A stretch of DNA of 64,000 bases, from assembly GCA_964568145.1 (NCBI GenBank), contig CAZMOZ010000006.1, forward strand, positions 62,001 through 126,000, written 5' to 3'. Both the position numbers and the translations under genes were made by a program. Origin of the DNA: DSVZ01 sp964568145. Its GTDB lineage: Bacteria; Verrucomicrobiota; Verrucomicrobiia; Limisphaerales; J093. The notes under the pieces are model-generated. The model did no database searches. It was not told the origin of the DNA and saw only the letters and a list, made by a program, of their open reading frames with translations. Positions 34,125 through 44,488 of the stretch are shown here, one piece after another (the stretch's first letter is position 1; each line of letters opens with the position of its first letter).

Positions 34125-34583
34125 TCAATCCGCGGCGCTCTCGGTGGACACCGGGGCGGTCTGCCCGGCCAGCGCGGCCAGCGCGGCGTGCCAGGGCAGG
34201 ATGGCGCATTTGACGCGGGCCGGGAATTTGTGCACGCCGGCGAAGACCGCCAGCTTGCCCAGCGCGCCCGCGCCGGTCTGCCCGGTGGTGACCATCTGGT
34301 GAATGCGGTCGAACAGCGGTTTCACCTCGTCCTTGCGGAGGCCTTTGAGGCTCTCGGTGAGCAGCGAGGCCGAGGCCTTCGAGATGGCGCAGCCCGAGCC
34401 CTGGAACGCGATGTCGCCGATGCGGTCGCCATCGAACTTGAGATACAGCGTCACGGTGTCGCCGCACAGCGGGTTCTGGCCTTGCGCGGCGCGGTCGGCG
34501 TCGGGCAGCACGCGGAAGTTCCGCGGGCTGCGGCTGTGGTCGAGGATGACCTGCTGGTAGAGGTCGGAGAGCTCGTCGAGCAT
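34125..34583 (-). CDS. sufU: SufU/NifU-like Fe-S assembly protein
   Basis: This 152-residue IscU-fold protein has the three conserved cysteines in NPLCGD, GSGCAISKASAS and VKCAILPW. The insertion between the second and third cysteine and the zinc-site aspartate after the first are typical of SufU, which accepts sulfur from SufS. It begins six bases after sufD. The C-terminal extension (GQTAPVSTESAAD) is short and unremarkable. Confidence 0.93.
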   Translation of the reverse strand: MLDELSDLYQQVILDHSRSPRNFRVLPDADRAAQGQNPLCGDTVTLYLKFDGDRIGDIAFQGSGCAISKASASLLTESLKGLRKDEVKPLFDRIHQMVTTGQTGAGALGKLAVFAGVHKFPARVKCAILPWHAALAALAGQTAPVSTESAAD

Positions 34584-34589
34584 GGCGGG

Positions 34590-35984
34590 TCAGTCGCGGG
34601 CGCCCAGGCCCAGGCGTTCCTCGGTCTCGAGGCGGTCCCAGATTAACCGGTCCAGGGCCTCGCGGGCGGCGGCGCATTGCACACGGTCAATGATCTCCCC
34701 GGCGAAGGCGTGGATCAACATCTGCCGCGCAGTTTCTTGCGGAATGCCGCGGGAGCGCAGGTAAAAGACGTGCTCCGGATGAAGCTGGCCGACCGTGGCG
34801 CCGTGCGTGCACTTCACGTCGTCGGCGTAGATTTCCAACTGCGGCTTGGTGTCCACCGTGGCTTCGTCGGAGAGCAGGAGGTTTTTGTTGGTCTGCTTGG
34901 CGTCGGTCTTTTGCGCGCCGGGCCGGACCAGGATGCGGCCGTGGAAGACGCCGCGGGCGCGGTCGGCCAGGATGCCGTTGAAGTATTCATGGCTGGCGCA
35001 GCGCGGGCTGGCGTGTTCGACGATCATGTGGTGGTCGGCCAGGCGCTCGCCGTGGACCAGGTACAGCCCGTTGAGCACCGCCTCGGTGTCTTCGCCGCGC
35101 AGTCCCAGACGGATGTGATGGCGGGAGAGGCGTGCGCCCAAGGCGAACGAGTGGGAAAAGAATTTCACCCGGCGGCCCAGGTGGACGTACAGGCCAGAGA
35201 CCTCGAACGCGCCCGCCGGCTGGTCTTGGAACTTGAGGTGCTCGACTTCCGCGCCCTCGTCGGCCACCAGTTCGGTGACGTGGTTGGCCACGTAACCACA
35301 GTCGGCCAGGCCGGCGCTGTGTTCGATCAGAGTAAGCCGCGCGCCCGCGCCTACGTGGATCAAGTTCCGGGCAAAGCTGGCAGTCGTGTCCCCGCGGCCC
35401 GAGCCGAGAAACAGCAGGCGCACAGGCGCCTCGAGGGCGCAACCGGCCGGAATCCGCAGGTAGGCGCCGTCGGTGAAGAAGGCCTGGTTCAGCGCGGTGA
35501 AGGCGTGGTCGTCCACCGGAGCGTGGCGCGTGAGCAGCGCCCCCAGGGAGTCGGGGTCATGGGCCAATGCGGAGCGGAGGTTCCCGATTACCGCCGCGCC
35601 GTCGCGGCCGGGCGGTTGCAGGCCGGTGGACAGTTGGGGCACGAAGTAACCGTCCACGAACACCAGGACCGTGCCGGGCAGGCCGTGGAAGGGCTGGTGC
35701 TTTGGGGCGGCCTCTGCCGGGAGCGGCGCTGCCGGCTCGGGAGCCGGTTGGAAGGGCAGTTGGGCGAGGAGCGCCACGTTGGTGAAGCGCCAGTCTTCGT
35801 CCGCCGGCGTCGGAAAACCGGTCTGTTCAAAGCGGCGCAGGCCGGCTTCGCGGGCTGCGCGCAGCCAGGCCGGTTCGGCGGCGGCGCCGGCGCGGCGCGC
35901 GGCGAAGACGGCGCGCGGGCCGGCGGGCGCGGGGCGGTCCGCCGCGGGAGCGATTGGCCGGAGGGGTTCAAGCGTGGTGGGCAT
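34590..35984 (-). CDS. sufD: Fe-S assembly protein SufD
   Basis: This 464-residue partner of SufB in the SufBC2D scaffold has the parallel beta-helix core (GAGARLTLIEHSAG, then ILVRPGAQKTDAKQTNKNLL) and the C-terminal helices (YLRSRGIPQETARQMLIHAFA) shared by SufB and SufD. The SufD histidine lies in KCTHGATVGQL. About 45 alanine- and proline-rich residues precede the conserved part. It sits 14 bases after sufC. Confidence 0.93.
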   Translation of the reverse strand: MPTTLEPLRPIAPAADRPAPAGPRAVFAARRAGAAAEPAWLRAAREAGLRRFEQTGFPTPADEDWRFTNVALLAQLPFQPAPEPAAPLPAEAAPKHQPFHGLPGTVLVFVDGYFVPQLSTGLQPPGRDGAAVIGNLRSALAHDPDSLGALLTRHAPVDDHAFTALNQAFFTDGAYLRIPAGCALEAPVRLLFLGSGRGDTTASFARNLIHVGAGARLTLIEHSAGLADCGYVANHVTELVADEGAEVEHLKFQDQPAGAFEVSGLYVHLGRRVKFFSHSFALGARLSRHHIRLGLRGEDTEAVLNGLYLVHGERLADHHMIVEHASPRCASHEYFNGILADRARGVFHGRILVRPGAQKTDAKQTNKNLLLSDEATVDTKPQLEIYADDVKCTHGATVGQLHPEHVFYLRSRGIPQETARQMLIHAFAGEIIDRVQCAAAREALDRLIWDRLETEERLGLGARD

Positions 35985-35998
35985 GGCGCAGGAGCGGT

Positions 35999-36784
35999 TC
36001 AGGCCGGGGTGAGCGTGCAGGGCTCGCAGAGGGTGCAGCCCTGGATCCAGTCGTAGCCCTTTTCCTCGAGTTCGAGGGCGAGGCGTTTGTCGCCGGACTT
36101 GACGATGCGGCCGTCGCAGAGCACGTGGACGTAGTCGGGCACGATGTAGTTGAGCAGGCGTTGGTAATGGGTGATGACCAACTGCGCGTTGTCCGGGCGC
36201 CGGAGTTTGTTGACGCCGGCGGCCACCACGCGCAGGGCGTCAATGTCCAGACCGGAGTCGGTTTCGTCGAGCACGGCCAGCTTGGGTTCGAGCACGGCCA
36301 TTTGGAAAATCTCGTTGCGCTTTTTCTCGCCGCCGGAGAAGCCGACGTTGACCGGGCGCTTGAGGAGGTCCTCGTTGAGCTCGAGCAGCTTGATGCGCTC
36401 GCGTACGAACTGGAGGAACTCGACGGCGTCCAGCTCGGGCAGGCCGCGGGCCTTGCGGACCTCGTTGAGGGCGGCCTTGAGGAAGTAGGTGCTGTTGACG
36501 CCGGGGATTTCCACCGGGTATTGGAAGGCCAGGAACAGGCCGGCCCGGGCGCGGTCTTCGGGCTCCATTTCCAACAGGTCCTGGCCGAGGTACCGGATCG
36601 TGCCGGCGCTGACGGTGTAGCCCTCGCGGCCGGCCAGTACGGCGGCGAGGGTGCTTTTGCCGCTGCCGTTGGGGCCCATGATGGCATGGACCTCGCCGGG
36701 GCGGAGGGTCAGGCTGATGCCTTTGAGGATTTCGCGACCGTCCACGCCGGCGTGAAGATCCTGGATTTCGAGGATGGGTTCCAT
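35999..36784 (-). CDS. sufC: Fe-S assembly ATPase SufC
   Basis: This ABC-type ATPase powers the SufBC2D scaffold. It has 261 residues with Walker A GPNGSGKST, the signature FSGGEKKRNEI, Walker B LAVLDETDSGLD and the SufC-typical DETDSGLDIDALR. There is no membrane domain. The ATG at 36784 gives MEPILEIQDLHAG; a further in-frame ATG at 36802 would add six residues. The gap to sufB is 60 bases, the largest in the operon. Confidence 0.95.
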   Translation of the reverse strand: MEPILEIQDLHAGVDGREILKGISLTLRPGEVHAIMGPNGSGKSTLAAVLAGREGYTVSAGTIRYLGQDLLEMEPEDRARAGLFLAFQYPVEIPGVNSTYFLKAALNEVRKARGLPELDAVEFLQFVRERIKLLELNEDLLKRPVNVGFSGGEKKRNEIFQMAVLEPKLAVLDETDSGLDIDALRVVAAGVNKLRRPDNAQLVITHYQRLLNYIVPDYVHVLCDGRIVKSGDKRLALELEEKGYDWIQGCTLCEPCTLTPA

Positions 36785-36844
36785 GTTCAAGTCAGGGGTC
36801 AAACGGGACTCGGGGGCCTGGCGCGAGCCGGGGCGGGGGCGGGT

Positions 36845-38286
<1,442 letters not shown>

Positions 38287-38290
<4 letters not shown>

Positions 38291-38751
38291 GGATGAACGG
38301 CGGCTTTCTTTTTCCGGGTGGCGCACTGCGGGCACAGGCCGTTGAACGCGATCTCATACCGGCGCATGCGGAAGCCGGTGGGCAGCGTCAACTCGGGCTG
38401 CCCCACCTCGGGATCGGTGTCAATGTCGAACGTCCCGCCGCATTCGTCGCAGTAAAAATGGTGGTGCTCGGCCATGTTCGAGCAGAACCGCGTGGCGCCG
38501 CGGTCGTGGTTGACCTGCCGGACCAGCCCGCAGCGCACCAGCGTGTCCAGGCAGTTGTACACCGTGGCCATGGAAATGTCCGGCAGCACCTCCTTGACGC
38601 GCAGGAAGACCTCCTCCGCGCTGGGGTGGTCGCGCTTGCGCAGCAGCAGGCTGTACACCTGCCGGCGCTGCGTGGTGGGGCGCAGCCCGGCCCGGGCGAG
38701 CCGCTCGGCGAGCTGCTCCGCCACCGGGTCATTGGGCGCTTTCCGTTTCAT
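38287..38751 (-). CDS. Fur-family regulator heading the SUF operon
   Basis: This 154-residue Fur/PerR-type repressor has a winged-helix DNA-binding half (RPTTQRRQVYSLLL, then SMATVYNCLDTLVRCGLV) and a dimerisation half with metal ligands in HHHFYCDECG and CPQCATRKKK, the two CxxC pairs forming the structural zinc site. As the first gene of fur-sufBCDUTS with a 4-base overlap, it most likely controls the operon in response to iron or peroxide. Fur versus PerR cannot be decided from these residues. A palindrome in front of it is a candidate operator. Confidence 0.9.
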
Positions 38752-38759
38752 GCCCGGCG

Positions 38760-38805
38760 CAACGTAGCGTGCCCCCGGGCTCTGTCAATATCTAGAACTA
38801 TTCTA
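38760..38805 (-). promoter_or_regulatory. Putative promoter and operator of the fur-suf operon
   Basis: Reading the minus strand, TTGACA (38783-38788) is followed after 16 bases by TACGTT (38761-38766), a poor -10 close to the fur ATG, so the leader would be very short. Directly upstream of the -35 lies the perfect palindrome TAGAA-CTA-TTCTA (38793-38805). It is an AT-rich island in GC-rich DNA and has the size and shape of a Fur/PerR half-site pair. It may also serve the divergent AsmA-like gene. Confidence 0.5.
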
Positions 38806-38868
38806 TTTCCAAGCCGGCCCCGCGCGCCGCGCATTGCGCCGCCGCCCGCCGCGTGCTATGCCCGCCGC

Positions 38869-39540
38869 ATGAAGTTCGTGGTGCGCTGGCTCTTCCGCCT
38901 GCTCGTCCTGGCGCTGGTCCTCGCCATCGCGCTGGTCCTGCTCAAGGACGTCCTGCTCGAGGAATACCTGGAAGGCCGGCTCCGGCGGGCCACGGGCCTC
39001 GAAGTCCGGATCGGCCGGCTCGAGGCCGGCCTGTTCACGCCGCTGCTCACCCTCGAGGACCTCCGGCTCTACAACCCGCCCGAGTTCGGCGGCGCGCCGT
39101 TCCTGGTCGCGCCCGAGATGCACGTCGTGTACGACCGCCCCGCGCTGGCGCGCGGCGTCGTCCATCTCCGGCTGCTGCGGGTTCACGTCGCGGAACTGGT
39201 GGCGGTCGAGGACGGCCGCGGCGGGCAGAACCTCCGGGCGCTGGGCGCCCGCTGGCTGCCGTCCGGCGGAGCGGCCGGCCAGGCGGCTTTCCGCTTCGGC
39301 GGCATTGATACCGTGAACCTCACGCTCGACCGCGTGCGCCGGGTGAACCTGCTCCGGCCGGACCGCAACCTCGCGCTCGATCCCGGCATCCGCCAGCAGG
39401 TGTTTCAATCGCTGCGCACATCGAACGATCTGCTCAGGACGCTGACGCAACTGGCCGCGCGCCCCGGCCTGGCCGCGGCGCTCGCTCCCCCCGCTCCAAC
39501 CAACGCGCCGCCTTCCCGCCCTGTCCCGCCGGGCCGCTGA
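38869..39540 (+). CDS. Short AsmA-like membrane-anchored protein
   Basis: This 223-residue protein has a basic N-terminus and one membrane helix (about 7-27, LFRLLVLALVLAIALVLLKDV), then LRRATGLEVRIGRLEAGLFT and PLLTLEDLRLYNPPEFGG, the pattern at the start of AsmA/DUF748-type envelope proteins. Full AsmA proteins are 600 or more residues and have a second domain; here only the first part is present, followed by a proline-rich end (PPAPTNAPPSRPVPPGR). It is divergent from fur. Its role is unknown, possibly in envelope lipid transport by family analogy. Confidence 0.7.
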   Translation: MKFVVRWLFRLLVLALVLAIALVLLKDVLLEEYLEGRLRRATGLEVRIGRLEAGLFTPLLTLEDLRLYNPPEFGGAPFLVAPEMHVVYDRPALARGVVHLRLLRVHVAELVAVEDGRGGQNLRALGARWLPSGGAAGQAAFRFGGIDTVNLTLDRVRRVNLLRPDRNLALDPGIRQQVFQSLRTSNDLLRTLTQLAARPGLAAALAPPAPTNAPPSRPVPPGR

Positions 39541-39587
39541 ACCACAGAGGCGGTTTGCGCCGCCGGTCCGTTCCTTCATCTTCTGCC

Positions 39588-40466
39588 ATGCGCGTTTTGA
39601 TCGCTGGTTGCGGTTACGTGGGCCTGCCGCTGGGCGCGGTCCTGGTCCGGCAAGGTCACACCGTGGTGGGTCTGCGGCGCTCGGCCGGGGCGGCGGAGGC
39701 GCTGCGCTCCGCGGGCATCGAGCCGCGCGTGGCCGACATCACGGACCCGGTGAGCCTGGCGGCCGTGCCCACGGACTTTGACTGGGTGGTGAACTGCGTG
39801 GCCGCTTCGGGCGGCGGTCCGGAAGATTACCGCCGCACTTACCTCGAAGGCACCCGCAATTTGCTGGCCTGGCTGGCGGCGCGGCCGCCGGCGCGGTTCC
39901 TTTACACCAGCAGCACCGGCGTGTACGGCCAGACCGATGGTTCGACCGTCACCGAAACCAGCCCCACACCGGCCGCCACGCCCTCCGCGCGGGTGCTGAT
40001 CGAGACCGAGCAATTGCTGCTGGCCGCCGCCCGAGACCGCGGCTTCCCCGCGCTCATCCTGCGCCTGGCCGGCATCTACGGCCCGGGCCGCGGTTACTGG
40101 CTCAAGCAGTTCCTGGCCGGCGAGGCCCGGATGGAAGGCGACGGCGGCCGCGTGTTGAACATGATTCACCGCGACGACGTGGTGGGCGCCATTCTGGCTG
40201 CGCTGGAGCGCGGCCAGCCCGGCGCGGTGTACAACGTCGCGGACGACGAGCCGGTGACCCAGCGCGAACTGTTTGCCTGGCTGGCGCGCGTACTGGACCG
40301 GCCGCTGCCGCTGAGCGCTCCGGTGGAATTGTCCGCTGCGCGCAAGCGCGGCCTCACCAGCAAACGCGTGAGCAACCACCGGCTCCGTGTTGAACTCGGC
40401 TGCCGGCTCCAGTACCCAACCATCCGCGAAGGCTTCGCGGCCGAACTCCAGGCAAGTGCCGCCTGA
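39588..40466 (+). CDS. SDR-family NAD(P)-dependent epimerase/reductase
   Basis: This 292-residue extended short-chain dehydrogenase has the nucleotide-binding motif IAGCGYVGLPLG (GxxGxxG) at residues 4-15, the active-site YTSSTGVYG and the ILRLAGIYGPGRG substrate loop. The general look is that of YeeZ-type or sugar-nucleotide epimerase-like proteins. The catalytic YxxxK is not obvious: after the VYG tyrosine the expected lysine is missing (SARVLIETEQLLL), as in atypical SDRs. The substrate is unknown. The ATG at 39588 places the Rossmann motif at the N-terminus. Confidence 0.8.
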   Translation: MRVLIAGCGYVGLPLGAVLVRQGHTVVGLRRSAGAAEALRSAGIEPRVADITDPVSLAAVPTDFDWVVNCVAASGGGPEDYRRTYLEGTRNLLAWLAARPPARFLYTSSTGVYGQTDGSTVTETSPTPAATPSARVLIETEQLLLAAARDRGFPALILRLAGIYGPGRGYWLKQFLAGEARMEGDGGRVLNMIHRDDVVGAILAALERGQPGAVYNVADDEPVTQRELFAWLARVLDRPLPLSAPVELSAARKRGLTSKRVSNHRLRVELGCRLQYPTIREGFAAELQASAA

Positions 40467-40667
40467 CGTGGGCGCGCCGGCGGGCCACCGACGCCTCCAA
40501 GAGGGATGCGTGCCTGCGGCGTGGGGAGTCGCGTGAAGGGCGCGAAGGACATGAAGGCGGCAGGGCTTCAGTCAAGGAATTCCTTCGCCCGCTTGCGGTG
40601 TTCGCGCGGCATCCTTCGGCGCGCCCTTGCTTCGGGCGGCGATTCGGCTTACATGGCCGCCGTCAGC

Positions 40668-42623
40668 ATGAACCGACGCGATTTTCTCACCCTGACCGGC
40701 GGGTTGACCGGTTATTCCGTCTTCGTCAAGGCCGGCGGCCCCGGCGTCGCGCCGCCTTCGCGCGAGGAGATCGCGGCGCGGTTTGAACGCATCGCCCCGC
40801 CGCAACCGGCCGGCGACCGCTTTGCCGTGGAACCGCACATGACGCCGGTGGAGCTGATCTGCGACGTCCTCGTGGCCGGCGGCGGCATGGCGGGCGTGTG
40901 CGCGGCCGTCGCGGCGGCGCGGCACGGCGCCAAGGTGGTGCTGGTCCAGGACCGCTCGCGGCTGGGCGGCAACGCCAGCAGCGAGGTGAAAATGCACATC
41001 GTGGGCGCCAACGCCCACGGCGGGCGACCCGGCTGGCGCGAAGGCGGGCTGATCGAGGAGTTCCGGCTCGACGACGCGGTGAACAACCCGCACCGCAGCT
41101 TCGAGCTCTGGGATCTCCTCCTGTACGACAAGGTCATGCGGGAGCCGAACATCACGCTCCTGCTGGACACTACGCTCTTCGCCGCCGAGACGGGCGAGGG
41201 CGTCATCCGGCGCGTGCTGGCCCGGTGCGACAAGACCGAGCACCTGTACCGTATCGCGGCGAAGCAGTTCCTCGATTGCACCGGCGATTGCCGGCTGGGC
41301 CTCGAGGCGGACGCGGAATTCCGCGTCGGGCGCGAGGCCCGGAGCGAGTTCGGCGAGTCGCTGGCCTACGACGTAGCGGACCGCCAGACGCTGGGCAGCA
41401 GCATCCTGTTCACCGCGCGCGACTACGGCCGGCCGGTGCCCTTCCAGCCGCCGATCTGGGCCCGCAAGGTCACCCGCGAGATGCTCAAGTTCCGCGGCAT
41501 TTCCTCGTGGGAATACGGCTACTGGTGGATCGAATGGGGCGGCCAGCTCGACAGCGTCCGCGACAACGAACGCATCCGCTTCGAGTTGCTGGCCATCGTC
41601 CTGGGCGTCTGGGACTACATCAAGAACTCGGGCGACAAGCCGGACAGCGCCAACTGGGGCATGGACTGGATCGGCTTCATCCCCGGCAAGCGTGAGAGCC
41701 GCCGGCTCGTGGGCGATTACCTTCTCACCCAGCACGACCTCCAGGGCCGGCGGGGTGAACCCGAAGACGCCGTGGCCATCGGCGGCTGGCCGCTGGACGA
41801 CCACCCGCCGTCCGGCTTCGACGCCTGGGTGGAGCCGCCGTTCCGCTCCGTGCCGTTGCCGGACGTGTACAACATCCCGCTGCGCTGCTTGTACAGCCGC
41901 AACGTGCGGAACCTCTGGATGGCCGGGCGCAACATCAGCGCCAGCCACGCCGCGTTCAGCTCCACGCGCGTCATGGCCACGTGCGCGGTGATGGGGCAGG
42001 CGGCCGGAACGGCGGCGGCGCTGTGCGTCCGCTATGGGCTTCTGCCCCGCCAGCTTTACAAGGACAAGGCGCGCCTGCGCGAGCTTCAGCAAACCCTGCT
42101 GCGCGACGACCAGACAATCAAAGGGCTCAAGAACGAAGACCCGGCCGACCTGGCAAGGACTGCCCGGGTCAGCGCCTCGCATTCGCACGGCCCGGCGCGG
42201 CCGGAGAACGTGCTTAGCGGGGAGGTGCGCGACCTGCCGGGTCAGTGGATGCATCGCTGGGCGGCGAAGTTCGACGAAGGCGAGCCGTGGATCGAGCTGG
42301 CCTGGGACCAGCCGCTACGCCTGCGTGAAGTCCAGATCACCTTCGACAGCGGTTTCCACCGCGAGCTGACGCTGTCCGCCTCGGATCATGTCAGCCGGCA
42401 GATGGTGCGCGCCCCGCAGCCCGAGACCGCGCGTGACTACACGCTGAGCTGCCGACCCGGCGCGGGCGGCGGGTGGCGGGAACTGGCGCGCGTGACCGGC
42501 AACCACCAGCGGCTGGTGCGGCACCGGTTCGAGCCCTTCGAGGCGCGGGCCTTGCGCCTGCACATCCACGCGACCCACGGGGATCCCATCGCCCGCGTGT
42601 ACGAGGTCCGCGCTTACGGCTGA
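40668..42623 (+). CDS. Tat-exported FAD-dependent oxidoreductase
   Basis: This 651-residue protein starts with a twin-arginine signal (MNRRDFLTLTGGLTGYSVFV). The FAD-binding motif is DVLVAGGGMAGVCAAVAAAR near 65-84, followed by GGNASSEVKMHI and, at the end of the flavin domain, MGQAAGTAAALC, as in FAD_oxidored (PF12831) proteins. The last 130 residues (from about RPENVLSGEVRDLPGQW) look like a discoidin-type beta-sandwich (LAWDQPLRLREVQITFDSGF) that may bind carbohydrate. Such exported flavoproteins are common in Verrucomicrobiota and Planctomycetes and often sit with polysaccharide genes; none is adjacent here. An ATG at 40653 is an alternative start. The substrate is unknown. Confidence 0.82.
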   Translation: MNRRDFLTLTGGLTGYSVFVKAGGPGVAPPSREEIAARFERIAPPQPAGDRFAVEPHMTPVELICDVLVAGGGMAGVCAAVAAARHGAKVVLVQDRSRLGGNASSEVKMHIVGANAHGGRPGWREGGLIEEFRLDDAVNNPHRSFELWDLLLYDKVMREPNITLLLDTTLFAAETGEGVIRRVLARCDKTEHLYRIAAKQFLDCTGDCRLGLEADAEFRVGREARSEFGESLAYDVADRQTLGSSILFTARDYGRPVPFQPPIWARKVTREMLKFRGISSWEYGYWWIEWGGQLDSVRDNERIRFELLAIVLGVWDYIKNSGDKPDSANWGMDWIGFIPGKRESRRLVGDYLLTQHDLQGRRGEPEDAVAIGGWPLDDHPPSGFDAWVEPPFRSVPLPDVYNIPLRCLYSRNVRNLWMAGRNISASHAAFSSTRVMATCAVMGQAAGTAAALCVRYGLLPRQLYKDKARLRELQQTLLRDDQTIKGLKNEDPADLARTARVSASHSHGPARPENVLSGEVRDLPGQWMHRWAAKFDEGEPWIELAWDQPLRLREVQITFDSGFHRELTLSASDHVSRQMVRAPQPETARDYTLSCRPGAGGGWRELARVTGNHQRLVRHRFEPFEARALRLHIHATHGDPIARVYEVRAYG

Positions 42624-42679
42624 GCCGGAAGCCACGAAGCTGGCCCGCCCCGCCCCCAAGCCCTCGCGGAAAAATCTGC

Positions 42680-42711
42680 TTGCACCTCCAGCCGATTTCA
42701 GTATGATATCA
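42680..42711 (+). promoter_or_regulatory. Promoter with overlapping palindrome before the SPFH gene
   Basis: TTGCAC (42680-42685), a 16-base spacer and TATGAT (42702-42707) form a good sigma-70-like promoter 37 bases before the ATG. The perfect palindrome TGATATCA (42704-42711) overlaps the -10, and a GATAAC half-like copy follows eight bases later. A repressor bound there would block transcription; the ribbon-helix-helix protein of the same operon is the obvious candidate. Confidence 0.6.
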
Positions 42712-42743
42712 CCACGATAACAGTTCGCAACGAAAGGCAACTC

Positions 42744-43748
42744 ATGAACTCCTCGACTCAGAACCGCAACCTGGAACATCCGGTGCGCGTGTCCAACGGT
42801 TGGGCGCTGCTGCCCGTGAACCTCCTGCTGCTGCTGGGCAGCCCCGCGCTGCTCATCTATTCCATCGCCGCCGGCGTCCAACGCCAGGGCCAGCCTTACT
42901 GGTCACTGTTCGTGCCGGCGATCCTGCTGATCATTGGGAGCTTCATCATGCTCTACGGGTTCTTCGCCCTCCAGCCCAACGAGGCGCGCGTACTGGTCCT
43001 CTTCGGCGAATACAAGGGCACCGTGAGGGAAAGCGGCTTCCACTGGGGCAATCCGTTTTACTCGAACGGCCCCTCCCAGGCCTCGCACCTCGCCACCTCG
43101 GCTACGGCCGCCAAGACCGGGGAAAAACCTGCGCCCGCTCCGGCCAAACGGCATCCGCGCATGAAGATTTCGCTGCGCGCGCGCAACCTGAACGGCGAGC
43201 GCCTCAAGGTGAACGACAAGCGCGGCAACCCCATCGAGATCGCCGCTGTCGTGGTCTGGCGGGTCCAGGACACCGCGCAAGCCATGTTCGACGTGGACGA
43301 CTACGAGCATTACGTCCAGGTGCAAAGCGAGTCCGCGGTGCGCCACCTGGCCAGCCAGTACGCCTACGACCATGGCGAGGAGAACGAGATCACGCTGCGC
43401 AGCGGCGTGGACGAGGTCTCCCAGGCCCTGACCCGCGAACTCCAGGAACGGCTCAGCAAGGCCGGCGTGGTGGTCGAGGAAGCCCGGCTCACGCACCTGG
43501 CCTACGCGCCGGAAATCGCGCAGGCCATGCTGCGCCGCCAGCAGGCCGAGGCCGTGATCGCCGCCCGCCAGAAGATCGTCCACGGCGCGGTCAGCATGGT
43601 GGAGATGGCCTTGAAGGATCTGGCCGATCGCCACGTGTTGCAGCTCGATGACGAGCGCAAGGCCGCCATGGTCAGCAACCTCATGGTGGTGCTGTGCGGC
43701 GAGTCCGAGGTGCATCCGGTGGTCAACACCGGCACGCTCTACACCTGA
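42744..43748 (+). CDS. SPFH/Band 7 domain membrane protein
   Basis: This 334-residue protein has two N-terminal membrane segments (about 22-45 and 54-76, SLFVPAILLIIGSFIMLYGF) and an SPFH domain from about 80: NEARVLVLFGEYKGTVRESG, RGNPIEIAAVVVWRVQDTAQ and QERLSKAGVVVEEARLTHLA. SPFH proteins form ring-like assemblies on membrane microdomains. The insert before the domain (GEKPAPAPAKRHPRMK) is proline-rich. It is followed after six bases by a small ribbon-helix-helix gene and then a DUF1648 membrane gene, a combination seen in many bacteria. Confidence 0.88.
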   Translation: MNSSTQNRNLEHPVRVSNGWALLPVNLLLLLGSPALLIYSIAAGVQRQGQPYWSLFVPAILLIIGSFIMLYGFFALQPNEARVLVLFGEYKGTVRESGFHWGNPFYSNGPSQASHLATSATAAKTGEKPAPAPAKRHPRMKISLRARNLNGERLKVNDKRGNPIEIAAVVVWRVQDTAQAMFDVDDYEHYVQVQSESAVRHLASQYAYDHGEENEITLRSGVDEVSQALTRELQERLSKAGVVVEEARLTHLAYAPEIAQAMLRRQQAEAVIAARQKIVHGAVSMVEMALKDLADRHVLQLDDERKAAMVSNLMVVLCGESEVHPVVNTGTLYT

Positions 43749-43754
43749 GCCGGC

Positions 43755-43949
43755 ATGCCCGAGCGGAAGGCATTCCTGCTGCGCATGGACCCGGCGCTGT
43801 GGGCCGAGCTCGAGGCCTGGGCGCAGACGGAGTTGCGCAGCGTGAACGGACAGATCGAGTATCTGCTCCGCGAGGCGGTGACGCGTCGGAAGCAAGGTTC
43901 GGCAACAAGCCGGAACCGGCGAACGCCCGCGTCACCGCCCGCGGGGTGA
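43755..43949 (+). CDS. Arc-like ribbon-helix-helix protein
   Basis: This 64-residue protein reads MPERKAFLLRMDPALWAELE then WAQTELRSVNGQIEYLLREA: a beta-strand followed by two helices, the Arc/MetJ fold that binds DNA as a dimer. The RSVNGQIEYLLREAV helix is characteristic of the small partner found after SPFH genes. The Pro/Arg-rich tail is probably disordered. It starts six bases after the SPFH stop. I infer an autorepressor of this operon acting at the TGATATCA palindrome. Confidence 0.82.
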   Translation: MPERKAFLLRMDPALWAELEAWAQTELRSVNGQIEYLLREAVTRRKQGSATSRNRRTPASPPAG

Positions 43950-43971
43950 ACCTCCCGCCACCCGTCAATCC

Positions 43972-44472
43972 ATGAACCGCAGCGCCGTTCTCTTGGGGGT
44001 GTTTGGTCTGGTGATTCTCATCGCCGCGGCCGACGTGGCCTGGCTGTACCCGCAACTGCCCGAGCGCGTGGCCACCAAGTTCGGCGGGGGCGGCCAGCCC
44101 GTCGCGTGGTCCACCCGCACGGGGTTCCTCACGGCGCATCTGGTCAGTTTCAGCCTGACCGCGCTGCTGATGCTGGGGCTGCGCTTCGCGTTGCCGTGGA
44201 TTCCTGTTTCGATGATCAACCTGCCGCATCGCGAGTACTGGCTCGCGCCGGAACGGGCTGGGTACACGCGCCAACGGGTCGGCGACATGATCCTCGGGCT
44301 GGGCAGCAGTCTGCTGGCGTTCCTGACGGCGTTGGGACACCTCATCATGCGCGCCAACCTCGATCCGGAGCCGCGGCTCGGCCCCGCGTTCCCGGTGCTG
44401 TTGGGGGTTTACGTGGCCGCCATGCTCGGTTTCGTGGTGTGGATGTTCCTCCGTTTTCGCAAGCCGCGCTGA
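43972..44472 (+). CDS. DUF1648-domain membrane protein
   Basis: This 166-residue protein has four membrane helices (about 6-28, 52-75, 104-125, 138-160). Between the first two lies PQLPERVATKFGGGGQPVAW, the DUF1648 signature also found in SdpI-type immunity proteins. HREYWLAPER in the middle fits too. It follows the RHH gene after 22 bases and is probably the third gene of the SPFH operon. The function in this setting is unknown. It converges with the next gene with a 16-base gap. Confidence 0.8.
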   Translation: MNRSAVLLGVFGLVILIAAADVAWLYPQLPERVATKFGGGGQPVAWSTRTGFLTAHLVSFSLTALLMLGLRFALPWIPVSMINLPHREYWLAPERAGYTRQRVGDMILGLGSSLLAFLTALGHLIMRANLDPEPRLGPAFPVLLGVYVAAMLGFVVWMFLRFRKPR

Positions 44473-44488
44473 ATTTGCGGCCGCCGGA

